Assembly (NCBI GenBank): GCA_965153355.1
Contig: OZ231126.1
Span: forward strand, 9,424,001 to 9,488,000
Direction of reading: 5' to 3'
From: Flaccisagitta enflata
Lineage: Eukaryota; Chaetognatha; Sagittoidea; Aphragmophora
Length of the DNA: 64,000 nucleotides
This document shows positions 55,122-64,000 of this stretch, piece after piece. Both the position numbers and the translations under genes were made by a program. The notes below the pieces were generated by a model. The model did not search any database. It was not told the origin of the DNA and was given only the letters and a program-made list of their open reading frames with translations. The stretch's first letter is position 1. Each line of letters opens with the position of its first letter.

Positions 55122-56405
55122 CGAAGATGGCGCCAAGATTATTGTAAGCAGGCAGAAACAAGGATCACATACAAGAAGATGGCGCCAAGACTATTGTAAG
55201 CAAACAGAAACAAGGATCACTTACTAGAAGATGGCGCCAAGACTATTGTAAGCAGGCAGAAACAAGGATCACTTATTAGAAGATGGCGCCAAGATTATTT
55301 TAAGCAAACAGAAACAAGGATCACTTACTACAGACGGGACCCTAATAAGAGCGGAGGAGGGACCCGAAGTTTTAGCATCACCACCTACAGCTTATATGGC
55401 TCAAGCATTCTTCTCACTTGCTATGGCGGATTACTCCTTAGGTGGATACAATTGGCGCCACCATGGCGATTTTTGAATTTCCAACAAGAACATCCTTAAA
55501 TTTCGCAAAATCACCCTCTGGGACCCCCCAAAAAATTGAACAATTTTTTCTTCAATTTTTACAATTTGGGGGTGTTCTAGGTAGAAATTTAAAAATCGCT
55601 ACGATGGCGCCAATTGTATCCACTCAAGGTATATTCCACCACAGCAAGTGAGAAATTCGCTTGAGCTATATAAGCTGTAGGGGGTGATGCTAAAACTTTG
55701 GGTCCCTCCTCCGCTCTTATTAGGGTCCCGTCTGTAGAAGATGGCGCCAAGAATATTGTAAGCAGGCAGAAACAAGGATCACACACTAGAAGATGGCGCC
55801 AAGATTATTGTAAGCAGGTAGAAACAAGGATCACACACTAGAAGATGGCGCCAAGATTATTGTAAGCAGGCAGAAAAAATGATCACTTAAGAGAAGACGG
55901 CACCAAGATTATTGTAAGCAAACAGAAACAAGGATCACTTACTAGAAGATGGCGCCAAGAATATTGTAAGCAGGCAGAAACAAGGATCACACACTAGAAG
56001 ATGGCGCCAAGATTATTGTAAGCAGGTAGAAACAAGGATCACACACTAGAAGATGGCGCCAAGATTATTGTAAGCAGGCAGAAACAATGATCACTTACTA
56101 GAGGATGCCGCCAATATTATTGTAACCAGGGAGAAATAATGATCACCTACTATAAGATGGAGCCAAGATTATTGTGAGCAGGCAGAAACAATGATCATTT
56201 ACAAGAAGATGGCACCAAGATTATTTTAACAGGCAGAAACAATAATCACTGACAAGAAGATGGCGCCAAGATTTTAGGAAGCAGGCAGAAACAATGATCA
56301 CTTACTAGAAGATGGCGCCAAGATTATTGTAAGCAGGCAGAAACAATATTCATTTGCTAAAAGATGGCGCCAAGATTTTTGTAAGCAGGCAGAAGCAATG
56401 ATCAC
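55122..56405 (+). repeat. 52-bp satellite, about 17 units
   Basis: The unit is AGAAGATGGCGCCAAGATTA, TTGTAAGCAGGCAGAAACAA and GGATCACTTACT. Thirteen units remain on the right of the MITE at 55331-55734 and four on its left. Later units near 56100-56250 are more degenerate. It lies in the upstream region of junctophilin. Confidence 0.9.
55331..55734. mobile_element. TA-flanked MITE inside the 52-bp satellite
   Basis: CAGACGGGACCCTAATAAGA at the left matches the inverted right end. The arms extend for well over 100 bp, including CAATTGGCGCCA on both sides. TA flanks (55329-55330, 55735-55736) and the satellite frame resumes exactly after removal of one TA. Confidence 0.9.
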
Positions 56406-56453
56406 TTTGTAAAGAAACCCTTGAGGGAGATCTAGACAAAAGGGAGAGGGAGG

Positions 56454-56722
<269 letters not shown>

Positions 56723-57444
56723 GAATATCTGTTTGCGCAATAATTGATTGACAGAATCCCTAGAAAACGATCGAGCACGAGCCCCACTTATGTGCTTCAT
56801 ATTGCAAAATTTGGGAGCTAAAACTTAAATCATGAATTAGGTAGTTGAGTGTGCGCTGCCAGATATCAAGTTATATCATCTTTCTATCTTACCAAAAACT
56901 AGTTAGGGCAATCTTTACCACGACTTGAGCCTCAAAAATGACAAAAATTTAAGGACACCTGGACAATCCATAGTTTGTCCCCAATAAGAAACAAAAAAGT
57001 GCATGAAACTGGGCATACATTTTTTTCTTTTCATAAGATATGTTTTTATAAGAGACATGAGCCTGAGATATGCTAAAATTTTAAGATCAAAATAAGAGAA
57101 TGCCCCACTGAGATTCAGTTTTTGCAACTTTAAAGAAATTTTTTTAACTATCTTACTCAAATAAATGGAAAATAACTCTTTTTTTTTTTGTGTTTGCCCA
57201 TGAAACTAAGCATTTACATTCTAATACATGCATATTTGTTGAGAATGAATTAACCGAACTTGAGCCTCAAAAAGGGCGAAAACTTACCCCAGGCTGAGTT
57301 CAAAATATGATGTCTTTTATGAAAAAAATAGTGTACTAAGATAACTTGTTGCCGTGTTGAGCACCCAAGCTTCTCAAGCGCCCCACAACTATGCCACAAC
57401 GGCGTTTACGAACTAGTGCGTGCGCGAACAAGCTCACGCTATTC

Positions 57445-57447
<3 letters not shown>

Positions 57448-57498
<51 letters not shown>
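57448..57498 (+). repeat. CT array
   Basis: About 25 units. Confidence 0.95.
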
Positions 57499-57504
<6 letters not shown>

Positions 57505-57861
57505 CGCCGCGCACTTTGCCACTTCAAAATATATTCCCGCACTCACTAGTCAAGTTAAATATTGGAAAATTCGGCCAATGAGCAGCTGCCAAAGATAGTT
57601 GACCAATGAGGGTCCGCGTGGACGTTTTTTTTTCTTAAATGAAGTTATGAGGAGGATTCTTTTGACAAAAAAAACTCAACGCCTGGGGTAATTCATCACA
57701 GACTCACCGGCACGTGGACAATAATCCTATTCATGAGCGTTGAGCAAATGCGTGATTGTGTATTACGCGAAAAGTGTTTGTCAGAAAAGCCAGAATTGAA
57801 CTCTCCTCTACAAGAATGTTTTTCCCTCTGCAAAAATTCTTTTACATGGACCATTGCATTT

Positions 57862-57979
57862 GGGCAGGGGCAGTGAGCTAAAAAAGCTGAAAATCGCCGA
57901 AATAGTTAAAAGAGATCGACCGATCAACCAACCGACGGACCGACATGGCGGGGTGTAGAGTCGCTTATCACGCGACTAA
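57862..57979 (+). mobile_element. HL1 3' part
   Basis: CATTTGGGCAGGGGCAGTGA, AACCAACCGACGGACCGAC, GGCGGGGTGTAGAG and hairpin GTCGCTTATCACGCGAC before TAAAAA. Its 3' end is inside the 307-bp duplication. Confidence 0.7.
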
Positions 57980-58560
57980 AAATCATAGACCAATCCCATA
58001 AGTAAAAGAAAAGAAAAACAAAAAAGCCTTTAATATCTTTTTATATTTTTTTAGTACACTTTTTATTTTTTATAAGAACCTAGTTTGTAAGAACATCAAG
58101 CCATGAAATCGCTAAAAAATTAAGAACATTGTAGTTATTTTACTGGTAGCTATGACTATCTCTTTTGAAGGCTTCAGAAAAAAGACGACGTTTTTATAAA
58201 AAATAATAAGTGTAGTGTGCTACGCGACTCTACGCCCCGCTATATCTACCGTTGGCGGGGTGTAGAGTCGCTTATCACGCGACTAAAAATCATAGACCAA
58301 TCCCATAAGTAAAAGAAAAGAAAAACAAAAAAGCCTTTAATATCTTTTTATATTTTTTTAGTACACTTTTTATTTTTTATAAGAACCTAGTTTGTAAGAA
58401 CATCAAGCCATGAAATCGCTAAAAAATTAAGAACATTGTAGTTATTTTACTAGTAGCTATGACTATCTCTTTTGAAGGCTTCAGAAAAAAGACGACGTTT
58501 TTATAAAAAATAATAAGTGTAGTGTGCTACGCGACTCTACGCCCCGCTATATCTACCGTT
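57947..58560 (+). repeat. 307-bp tandem duplication between facing HL1 ends
   Basis: Two copies differ by one base that I can see (CTGGTAGC against CTAGTAGC). Each runs from GGCGGGGTGTAGAG and its hairpin to an opposed HL1 3' end TACGCGACTCTACGCCCCGC. Confidence 0.9.
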
Positions 58561-58675
58561 GGTCGGTCCATCAGTTGGGCGGTTGGTCCCCTATTTTCTA
58601 TTTTGCCCAAGCGACCCTCTCCATCACTGCCCCTGCCCATCTGCACGCGACTGAGGTAGCCGTGTATCCGGCCTT
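58518..58675 (-). mobile_element. HL1 element facing the previous one
   Basis: Minus orientation: CAAGGCCGGATACACGGCTA, AGTCGCGTGCAGATGGGCAG, a GACC tract, GCGGGGCGTAGAGTCGCGTA and GCAC. A second copy of only its 3' end lies at about 58210-58253. Confidence 0.75.
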
Positions 58676-58682
58676 GTTTATT

Positions 58683-58948
58683 AGATGCGTCCTCGCATCT
58701 CTATAATAGGCTGTGTCTGTAGGTCGGTTGGTCGGTTGGTTGGTTGGTCGGTAACGCATTCATGAAAAACATGGAAATCAAGCAGTTTTTCAACAAAAGA
58801 GTGGTTCTACCCCAGAAAAAGAAGCATACATCAAGTAATTCATTCATTCAATCATTCATTCATAAAAAAACATTCATTCATAAAAAAAACATTCATTCAT
58901 AAAAAACGTTTATTCAAAGAGGACGCATCGTTGGCCTACTTGGCCTTG
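58683..58948 (-). mobile_element. HL3/HL2 intermediate element
   Basis: Minus orientation: CAAGGCCAAGTAGGCC (HL3-type stem) with subterminal CGATGCGTCCTC (HL2-type), ACCGACCAACC tract, TTATAGAG and hairpin with right arm GAGGACGCATCT. Eleven bases of subterminal motif and right arm are complementary. Confidence 0.8.
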
Positions 58949-59143
58949 TTTTTTTTATTCATTTCTTTTGATTTTTTTTTTTCATTCAGCGAGTAAGAAT
59001 GCCTGCAGAGGTGCTTCGGCGCAACAAAAGTGGATAACGTTAATTACGGTTTAAACGTAAGATTTGCTCCACTTTGGGTGCTTCACTAAGCAGTGGAGAA
59101 TTTCTGTTTCACCCTCTAGTGGTTAATTTCACTCATATTTTTT

Positions 59144-59327
59144 AGTCGCGTGCATGCGACTTTACAACCTGCTTTGTCCGTCCGTTGGTTGGTCGGTCGG
59201 TCACACTTTACTTTTTTTTATGATTTTATTTCTTTGACCTCACTGCTCCTGTCCAAATGGTCTGGTGACCTCAAATATGGCCCCTGCCCACCCGCACGCG
59301 ACTTTGGTAGCCGTATATCCAGCCTTG
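59144..59327 (-). mobile_element. HL1 element, 184 bp
   Basis: Close relative of 240-420 with the same body (AGGTCACCAGACCATTTGG, GGACAGGAGCAGTGAGGTC). The subterminal AGTCGCGTGCGGGTGGGC and a compact hairpin GTCGCATGCACGCGACT are present. Confidence 0.85.
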
Positions 59328-59727
59328 TTTTTCTATCAAAAAATTGTTTTTATTTTTTTCTATTTTATAAGCAATCTTTTTGTAAGACCTGATTAGTCAA
59401 TATGCTGACATTTTTTAAAGATAACCACAACTAAATTTTTATTTTTTTAGTATCATAATGCTGTTTTTAAGTTACCTTTTTTGTAGTTCATATTCTGATA
59501 CTGTTGTCTATTCTTATAAGTTTATGATTTTCTTAAACAATTGTCTTTTTAGTGATGAAAACTACACAGGATTTTGGTGATTACTGTGATTATTCTTGGA
59601 ACTTCAGAGCCAAAACGAAAATGGAAGAAAAGGACAGACAGGAATTTTGAAAAAAGATTTATCCACATTTTCATGTTCTTTATTCCTCTACATGATGTGA
59701 TAAGGTGTAGGGATACTTCCACTTTTT

Positions 59728-60003
59728 AGATGCGTCCATCAGGAACGCATCTCTATAAGAGGGTCTGTCCGTCCAACAATCCGTCCGTCCGTTACGCTTC
59801 CTTAGAAATCGAAGTTTTTGGCACTTTTCAGTTGCGGCAACGTTACTTACCAAATCAAACACTCTTTTGTAGGCTTTGGGGTTGTTTCATCTGTTTGTCC
59901 GTCCTATCTGTCTTTCCATATATCTGACATGTCTAATTATCTATCGCCAAAGTAAATAAACGCAAGGACACAGTCAGGACGCATCTTTGCCTGGTCGGGC
60001 TTG
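59728..60003 (-). mobile_element. HL2 element
   Basis: Minus orientation: CAAGCCCGACCAGGC, subterminal AGATGCGTCC, GTAACGG and a GGACGGAC tract, CTCTTATAGAG, and hairpin with arms AGATGCG and CGCATCT before AAAAA. Confidence 0.8.
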
Positions 60004-60076
60004 TTGCTATAAGAAGCACCCAACTGTTCCACCCAACTGGCAATCGGCGAATTGTGAAGCTGAGGTCGGAAAAAAA

Positions 60077-60204
60077 CAAGGCTGGATACACGGCAATCCA
60101 GTCGCGGACGGTTGGGCTGGAGCGGTAATGCGAAAACCGCTCGGAATTCAAAAATGTTACCTACCGACTGACACGGCAAGGTGTAGAGTCTTGTGTCCGC
60201 GTCT
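60077..60204 (+). mobile_element. HL1 element, 128 bp
   Basis: CAAGGCTGGATACACGGCAA, AGTCGCGGACGGTTGGGC, AACCGCTCGGAATTC, a much reduced tract, GGTGTAGAG and hairpin remnant with right arm GTCCGCGTCT. Confidence 0.75.
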
Positions 60205-60517
60205 AAAAAGGACATTGAGATTTACTAATAAACAACGAGAATGTTTTATCCGTTGCACGCAAACGGATTTGTGTAATTCCATAAAAACGAAACGAGGATC
60301 AACAATGCGAGAGTAATCCAATATGAGGGTAATCCAATGTCGTCGCTGTCTCACTAGATGTTGCTGAAGCTTTTGTTATCACTGTTAAAAAAATGACGAT
60401 TAAGGAGAAATATTCCAAGGCGTTAGAAGAAGGCGAAAAACATATATATGTGTGTTGTGGTAGTCACGATTTTGTCGCTGAACGATGTCATCGTTGTTGA
60501 TAATGTCGATGTACTCC

Positions 60518-60518
<1 letters not shown>

Positions 60519-60599
<81 letters not shown>
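60519..60599 (+). repeat. TTG trinucleotide array
   Basis: 27 units, uninterrupted. Confidence 0.95.
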
Positions 60600-60651
60600 G
60601 CGCTAAATCAACAAATGTGGACGTCGGACCGACCGTAGCACGTAACTAGAA

Positions 60652-60926
60652 CAAGCCCGACCGGGCAACGATGCGTCCGGGCTGTGTCTCAGCGTGTATT
60701 GATCATGTGACATATGTATGGAGAGACTGATGGACGAACAGACGGGTGAAAAGACTCTCAAAACATGTTGGTTGATCATTTGTTTCAGCGTAGGATCTCA
60801 CCGTGGCCAAAAACAGCCGAGAAACGCGGTTTTTGCACAGGCGTGACGGAACGACCGACGGACCGACGGACCGACCGACGGACGGACAGACCCTCTTATA
60901 GAGATGCGTTCCTGACGGACGCATCT
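60652..60926 (+). mobile_element. HL2 element
   Basis: CAAGCCCGACCGGGC (stem GCCC/GGGC), subterminal GATGCGTCCG, GGATCTCACCGTGGCC, AACGCGGTTTTTGCACAGGC, GGAC tract, CTCTTATAGAG, hairpin with right arm CGGACGCATC. Ten complementary bases. Confidence 0.85.
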
Positions 60927-60950
60927 AAAAAGGAGAGGGATAAGAAGAAA

Positions 60951-61225
60951 CAATGCCAGATACACGGCTGTCGTGTGCGGGTGGGCAGGGGCCGTATTTA
61001 AGGTCACTGGAGCATTTGGACCAAAGACAAATGAATGCCATTGCACATAATACCAAGCCGTACATTCCCCCCCCCCCCACCTCGCGGACGGGTGGGCAGG
61101 TGCAGGAACAGAAAAGCGAAAAAACGCTCACCTTTTGTTTTGGTTACCAGTAGAAAGACGCACTGACCGACGAACCGACCAACGGGCGGACCGACAGAAA
61201 TTTCTAGAGTCGCGTGTCCGCGACT
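60951..61225 (+). mobile_element. HL1 5' fragment followed by a poly-C subtype HL1 element
   Basis: 60951-61022 holds GGATACACGGCT like sequence with GTGCGGGTGGGCAGGGGC and GAGCATTTGG. From about 61050 a second copy begins near CCAAGCCGTACATT, with a C13 run, CTCGCGGACGGGTGGGCAGG, a GACC tract, TTCTAGAG and hairpin GTCGCGTGTCCGCGAC before TAAAAA. Confidence 0.7.
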
Positions 61226-61355
61226 AAAAAGTGTATTTTCCAGATAATGATACAAACAATGGTAGCATTTCGCGTCATGGGAGTAATTGTCATTAATACA
61301 GTCGAGATGCTTTTTTTTCTCAATAAAAAGAGTGATACAGAACTTTAAAAAATCA

Positions 61356-61614
<259 letters not shown>

Positions 61615-61779
61615 TGCAGGCAGGATGAGGTTGGCCATGATTTTGTGGCGACTGAATTTGGTTGAACTCTCTTTCATTCTTGCTGGCTGAATTTCATCAA
61701 CTATGAGGCGGATCGAAATCGCGAACAAGATCCTCGGAGAGGGAGAGATAGAGTGAATGAGAGGAGGAAAAATATAGCG

Positions 61780-62230
61780 AAAGTAAGACAGAAAGAAAGA
61801 AAAATAGAAAGAAAGAAAAAAAAAGAAAGAAAAAAAAAGAAAGAAAGAAAGAAAGAAAGAGAGTAAGAAAAATAGAGAGAAAGAAAGAAAGAAAGACAAA
61901 AAGAAAGACAAAAGAAGGAAAGAAAGAAAGGAGGAAAGAAAGAAAAAAAAGAATGAAAGAAAGAAAGAAAAATAGAAAGAAAGATAGAAAGAAAGAAAGA
62001 AAGAAAGAAAAGAGAAAGAAAGAAAGACAAATAGTAAGAAAGAAAAATAGAAAGAAAGAAAAATAGAAAGAGGGAAGGAAAGAAAAATTGTCAGAAAGAA
62101 AGAAAGAAAGAAAGAAATATAGAAAGAAAGAAAGAAAAAAAGAAAGAAAAAAAAAAGAAAGAAAGAATGAAAGAAAGAAAGAATGAAAGAAAGAAAGAAT
62201 GAAAGAAAGAAAGGAAAATAGAAAGAACGA

Positions 62231-62310
<80 letters not shown>

Positions 62311-62335
62311 AAACCAGAAAGACAAAAGAAGGAAA
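61780..62335 (+). repeat. GAAA microsatellite, interrupted
   Basis: (AAAG)n with many single-base interruptions, pure only at 62229-62312. Confidence 0.95.
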
Positions 62336-62377
62336 AATGTAAAGATAAAAAGAAAAATGGTAATAAGAGAGATGGAA

Positions 62378-62661
62378 CAAGCCCGATTGGGCAACGATGC
62401 GTCCGGGCTGTGTCTCAGCGTGTATTGATCATGTGATATATGTATGCAGAGACAGATGGACAAACAGACGGGTGAAAAGACTCTCAAAACATGATGGTTG
62501 ATCATTTGTTTCAGTGTAGGATCTCACGGTGGCCAAAAACAGCCGAGAAACGCGGTTTTTGCACAGGCGTAACGGACCGACGGACCGACCGACGGACGGA
62601 CGGACCGACCGACCGACGCACGGACGGACAGACCCTCTTATAGAGATGCGAGGACGCATCT
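62378..62661 (+). mobile_element. HL2 element
   Basis: CAAGCCCGATTGGGC, subterminal CGATGCGTCC, same body as 60652-60926, a long GACC/GACG tract, CTCTTATAGAG and hairpin GATGCGAGGACGCATC. It interrupts or abuts a GAAA-rich region. Confidence 0.85.
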
Positions 62662-62766
62662 AAAAAGGAAGGAAAGAAAGAAGGAGTGAGAGAATAAAAA
62701 AAGACAGAGTTACAGAAAAAGGTGGATAGGAAGAAAAAAACACAAAGAATGAGAGATAATGACAAA

Positions 62767-62980
62767 CAAGACCAACACCTATAAGTCGCGTGCGAGACTT
62801 ACAGATTGACTTACAATGACTTAGAATGACTTAAAATGACTTAGTTTACTCTAAAATGACTTAAAATGACTTATAGAAATAAAATTGATAAAAAAAGTAA
62901 AATGTGACTGACCAACCACCCAACCGACCGACCAACCGACCGACGGACAAAGCGGGGTGTAGAGTCGCGTGCACGCGACT
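62767..62980 (+). mobile_element. HL1 element with TGACTTA body
   Basis: CAAGACCAACACCTATAAG, AGTCGCGTGCGAGACTT, a 10-bp degenerate repeat, GACCAACCGACC tract, AAAGCGGGGTGTAGAG and hairpin GTCGCGTGCACGCGAC then TAAAAA. It is the short relative of 906-1454. Confidence 0.85.
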
Positions 62981-63344
62981 AAAAATGATTTTTAAAGAAA
63001 GCAGAGGACAAACAAAACAAAGACAGATGGATGGAAAGAAATTTCCAAACAAAGACAAATTTGAAAGAAAAAAAAGAATGCAAGAGGGGAAATATAAAAA
63101 TAAAGCAAGTGGAAAAGAAAGAAAAGAGAAAACGGAGAAACAAAGAGAAAGTCATAAAAGAATGTGAAGTGTAGAGAAAGAAAAGAAAGAGAGAAAGAGA
63201 GAAAGAAAAGAGAAAAACACAGAGAGTGAAAACAAAGGGAGAAAAATAAAAAGAATGAATAAACGAAATAAATGAATGAATGAAACCGTAAAAAACGACC
63301 AGGTTTGCAAGAAAGTTATATGTCGCCAAGAAAAAGCAGCAGAA

Positions 63345-63869
63345 CAAGTGACGCGGGGTCACAATATCATTGCGGCCGGGTGGGCAGGGGCATTCAACCC
63401 CCATTTACACCCAACCCCTATCCCAACACTCACACAAGCATATAAAATGCTCGTTTCCCACTTTTTGAATCATACTCACGGACCGACTGACGGACCGACG
63501 GATAAAGCCTCTTACCATCTTGCTCAAAAATATCGTCTCACCTTTATAGCCTGTTTGTGAGTAAACTACTTAAAAAACCATATTAAAATCTTTGACCTCT
63601 AGAAAGAGCAAGAAAAAGTCTTTAAAATGCTGCCAAGCAGAACTCAGTAGCTTAATTTGTTTAGATTTTAAAGCCAAATAGGTCTCTTTCTGAAAATCCT
63701 TCATCCATGTCCATGAATACAAAGAATATTTAGTTACGTAAGGGCCTATACTTAGTATTTGTACAGAAAAATATATTTTGATACAAAAATCAACAACAAT
63801 GAATTACTGTTTTGTTTTACTGAGACGATATTTTTGAGCAAGATGGTATAGAGTTGCGTGTCCGCAACT
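63345..63869 (+). mobile_element. HL1 element split by a TA-flanked MITE
   Basis: CAAGTGACGCGGGGTCAC (stem GTGAC/GTCAC), ATTGCGGCCGGGTGGGCAG, GGACCGACTGACGG tract and AAAGCCTCT lie left of the MITE. TAGAGTTGCGTGTCCGCAAC lies right of it. Removing the MITE and one TA restores CTCTTATAGAG. Confidence 0.8.
63515..63846. mobile_element. Tc1/mariner-like MITE inside HL1
   Basis: Terminal inverted repeats of about 26 bp begin CCATCTTGCTCAAAAATATC. TA lies on each side (63513-63514 and 63847-63848), one being the target duplication. No coding capacity. Confidence 0.85.
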
Positions 63870-63873
63870 ATGA

Positions 63874-63986
<113 letters not shown>

Positions 63987-64000
63987 ACTAGGAAGGGGAG

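Noticed and set aside
55122-56405. Regular direct repeats reminiscent of a CRISPR array
   Set aside because: Units are contiguous without unique spacers and the context is eukaryotic, so it is a satellite.

Overview
This is animal (invertebrate metazoan) nuclear DNA, about 64 kb of intron-rich, repeat-rich sequence. The evidence is a multi-exon junctophilin gene with GT-AG introns of 0.3 to 12.5 kb, a decayed BEL/Pao retroelement, many short DNA transposons, and dozens of long GA/CT, GT/CA, GAAA and GACA microsatellites. A decapod crustacean or similar large-genome invertebrate would fit, but nothing seen fixes the phylum.

The real gene is junctophilin on the minus strand, the protein that bridges plasma membrane and ER/SR. 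Five coding exons join with matching phases: start-codon exon 50885-50945, MORN I-VI exon 39722-40096, joining-region exon 26758-27203, MORN VII-VIII exon 26053-26450, and helix exon 22730-22848. Two further phase-1 exons, probably of the divergent C-terminal region, are present twice (17804-17893 and 16080-16259; 3371-3460 and 1621-1800), because a block of about 6 kb is repeated (1-6531 and 15035-21006). The C-terminal membrane-anchor exon was not found and should lie left of the window. A small candidate terminal exon at 53287-53335 (minus) may end an upstream gene.

Between the two block copies, 6532-15034 holds a GC-richer, CAG-rich, frameshifted BEL/Pao element on the plus strand (gag-like, DSGA protease, RT, RNase H, integrase zinc-binding region), followed by two short non-autonomous elements.

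The most distinctive content is a superfamily of short elements (104 to about 550 bp), here called HL1, HL2 and HL3. Each begins CAAG plus a small stem, then has a subterminal motif (AGTCGCG, GATGCG or AGGTGCG type), an internal GACC/GACG tetranucleotide tract, a TATAGAG-type box, a terminal hairpin and an A-run. The subterminal motif is complementary to the right arm of that same copy's hairpin and changes with it from copy to copy. The architecture resembles Helentron/Helitron2-associated (HINE, DINE-1-like) elements. One insertion has its empty site in the other block copy. The window also holds TA-flanked Tc1/mariner-like MITEs, a hAT-like element with an 8-bp target duplication, a long-TIR element with a 9-bp duplication, a TTAA-flanked element, a 52-bp satellite split by a MITE, and other tandem arrays. 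Several junctophilin splice sites are made directly by microsatellites.
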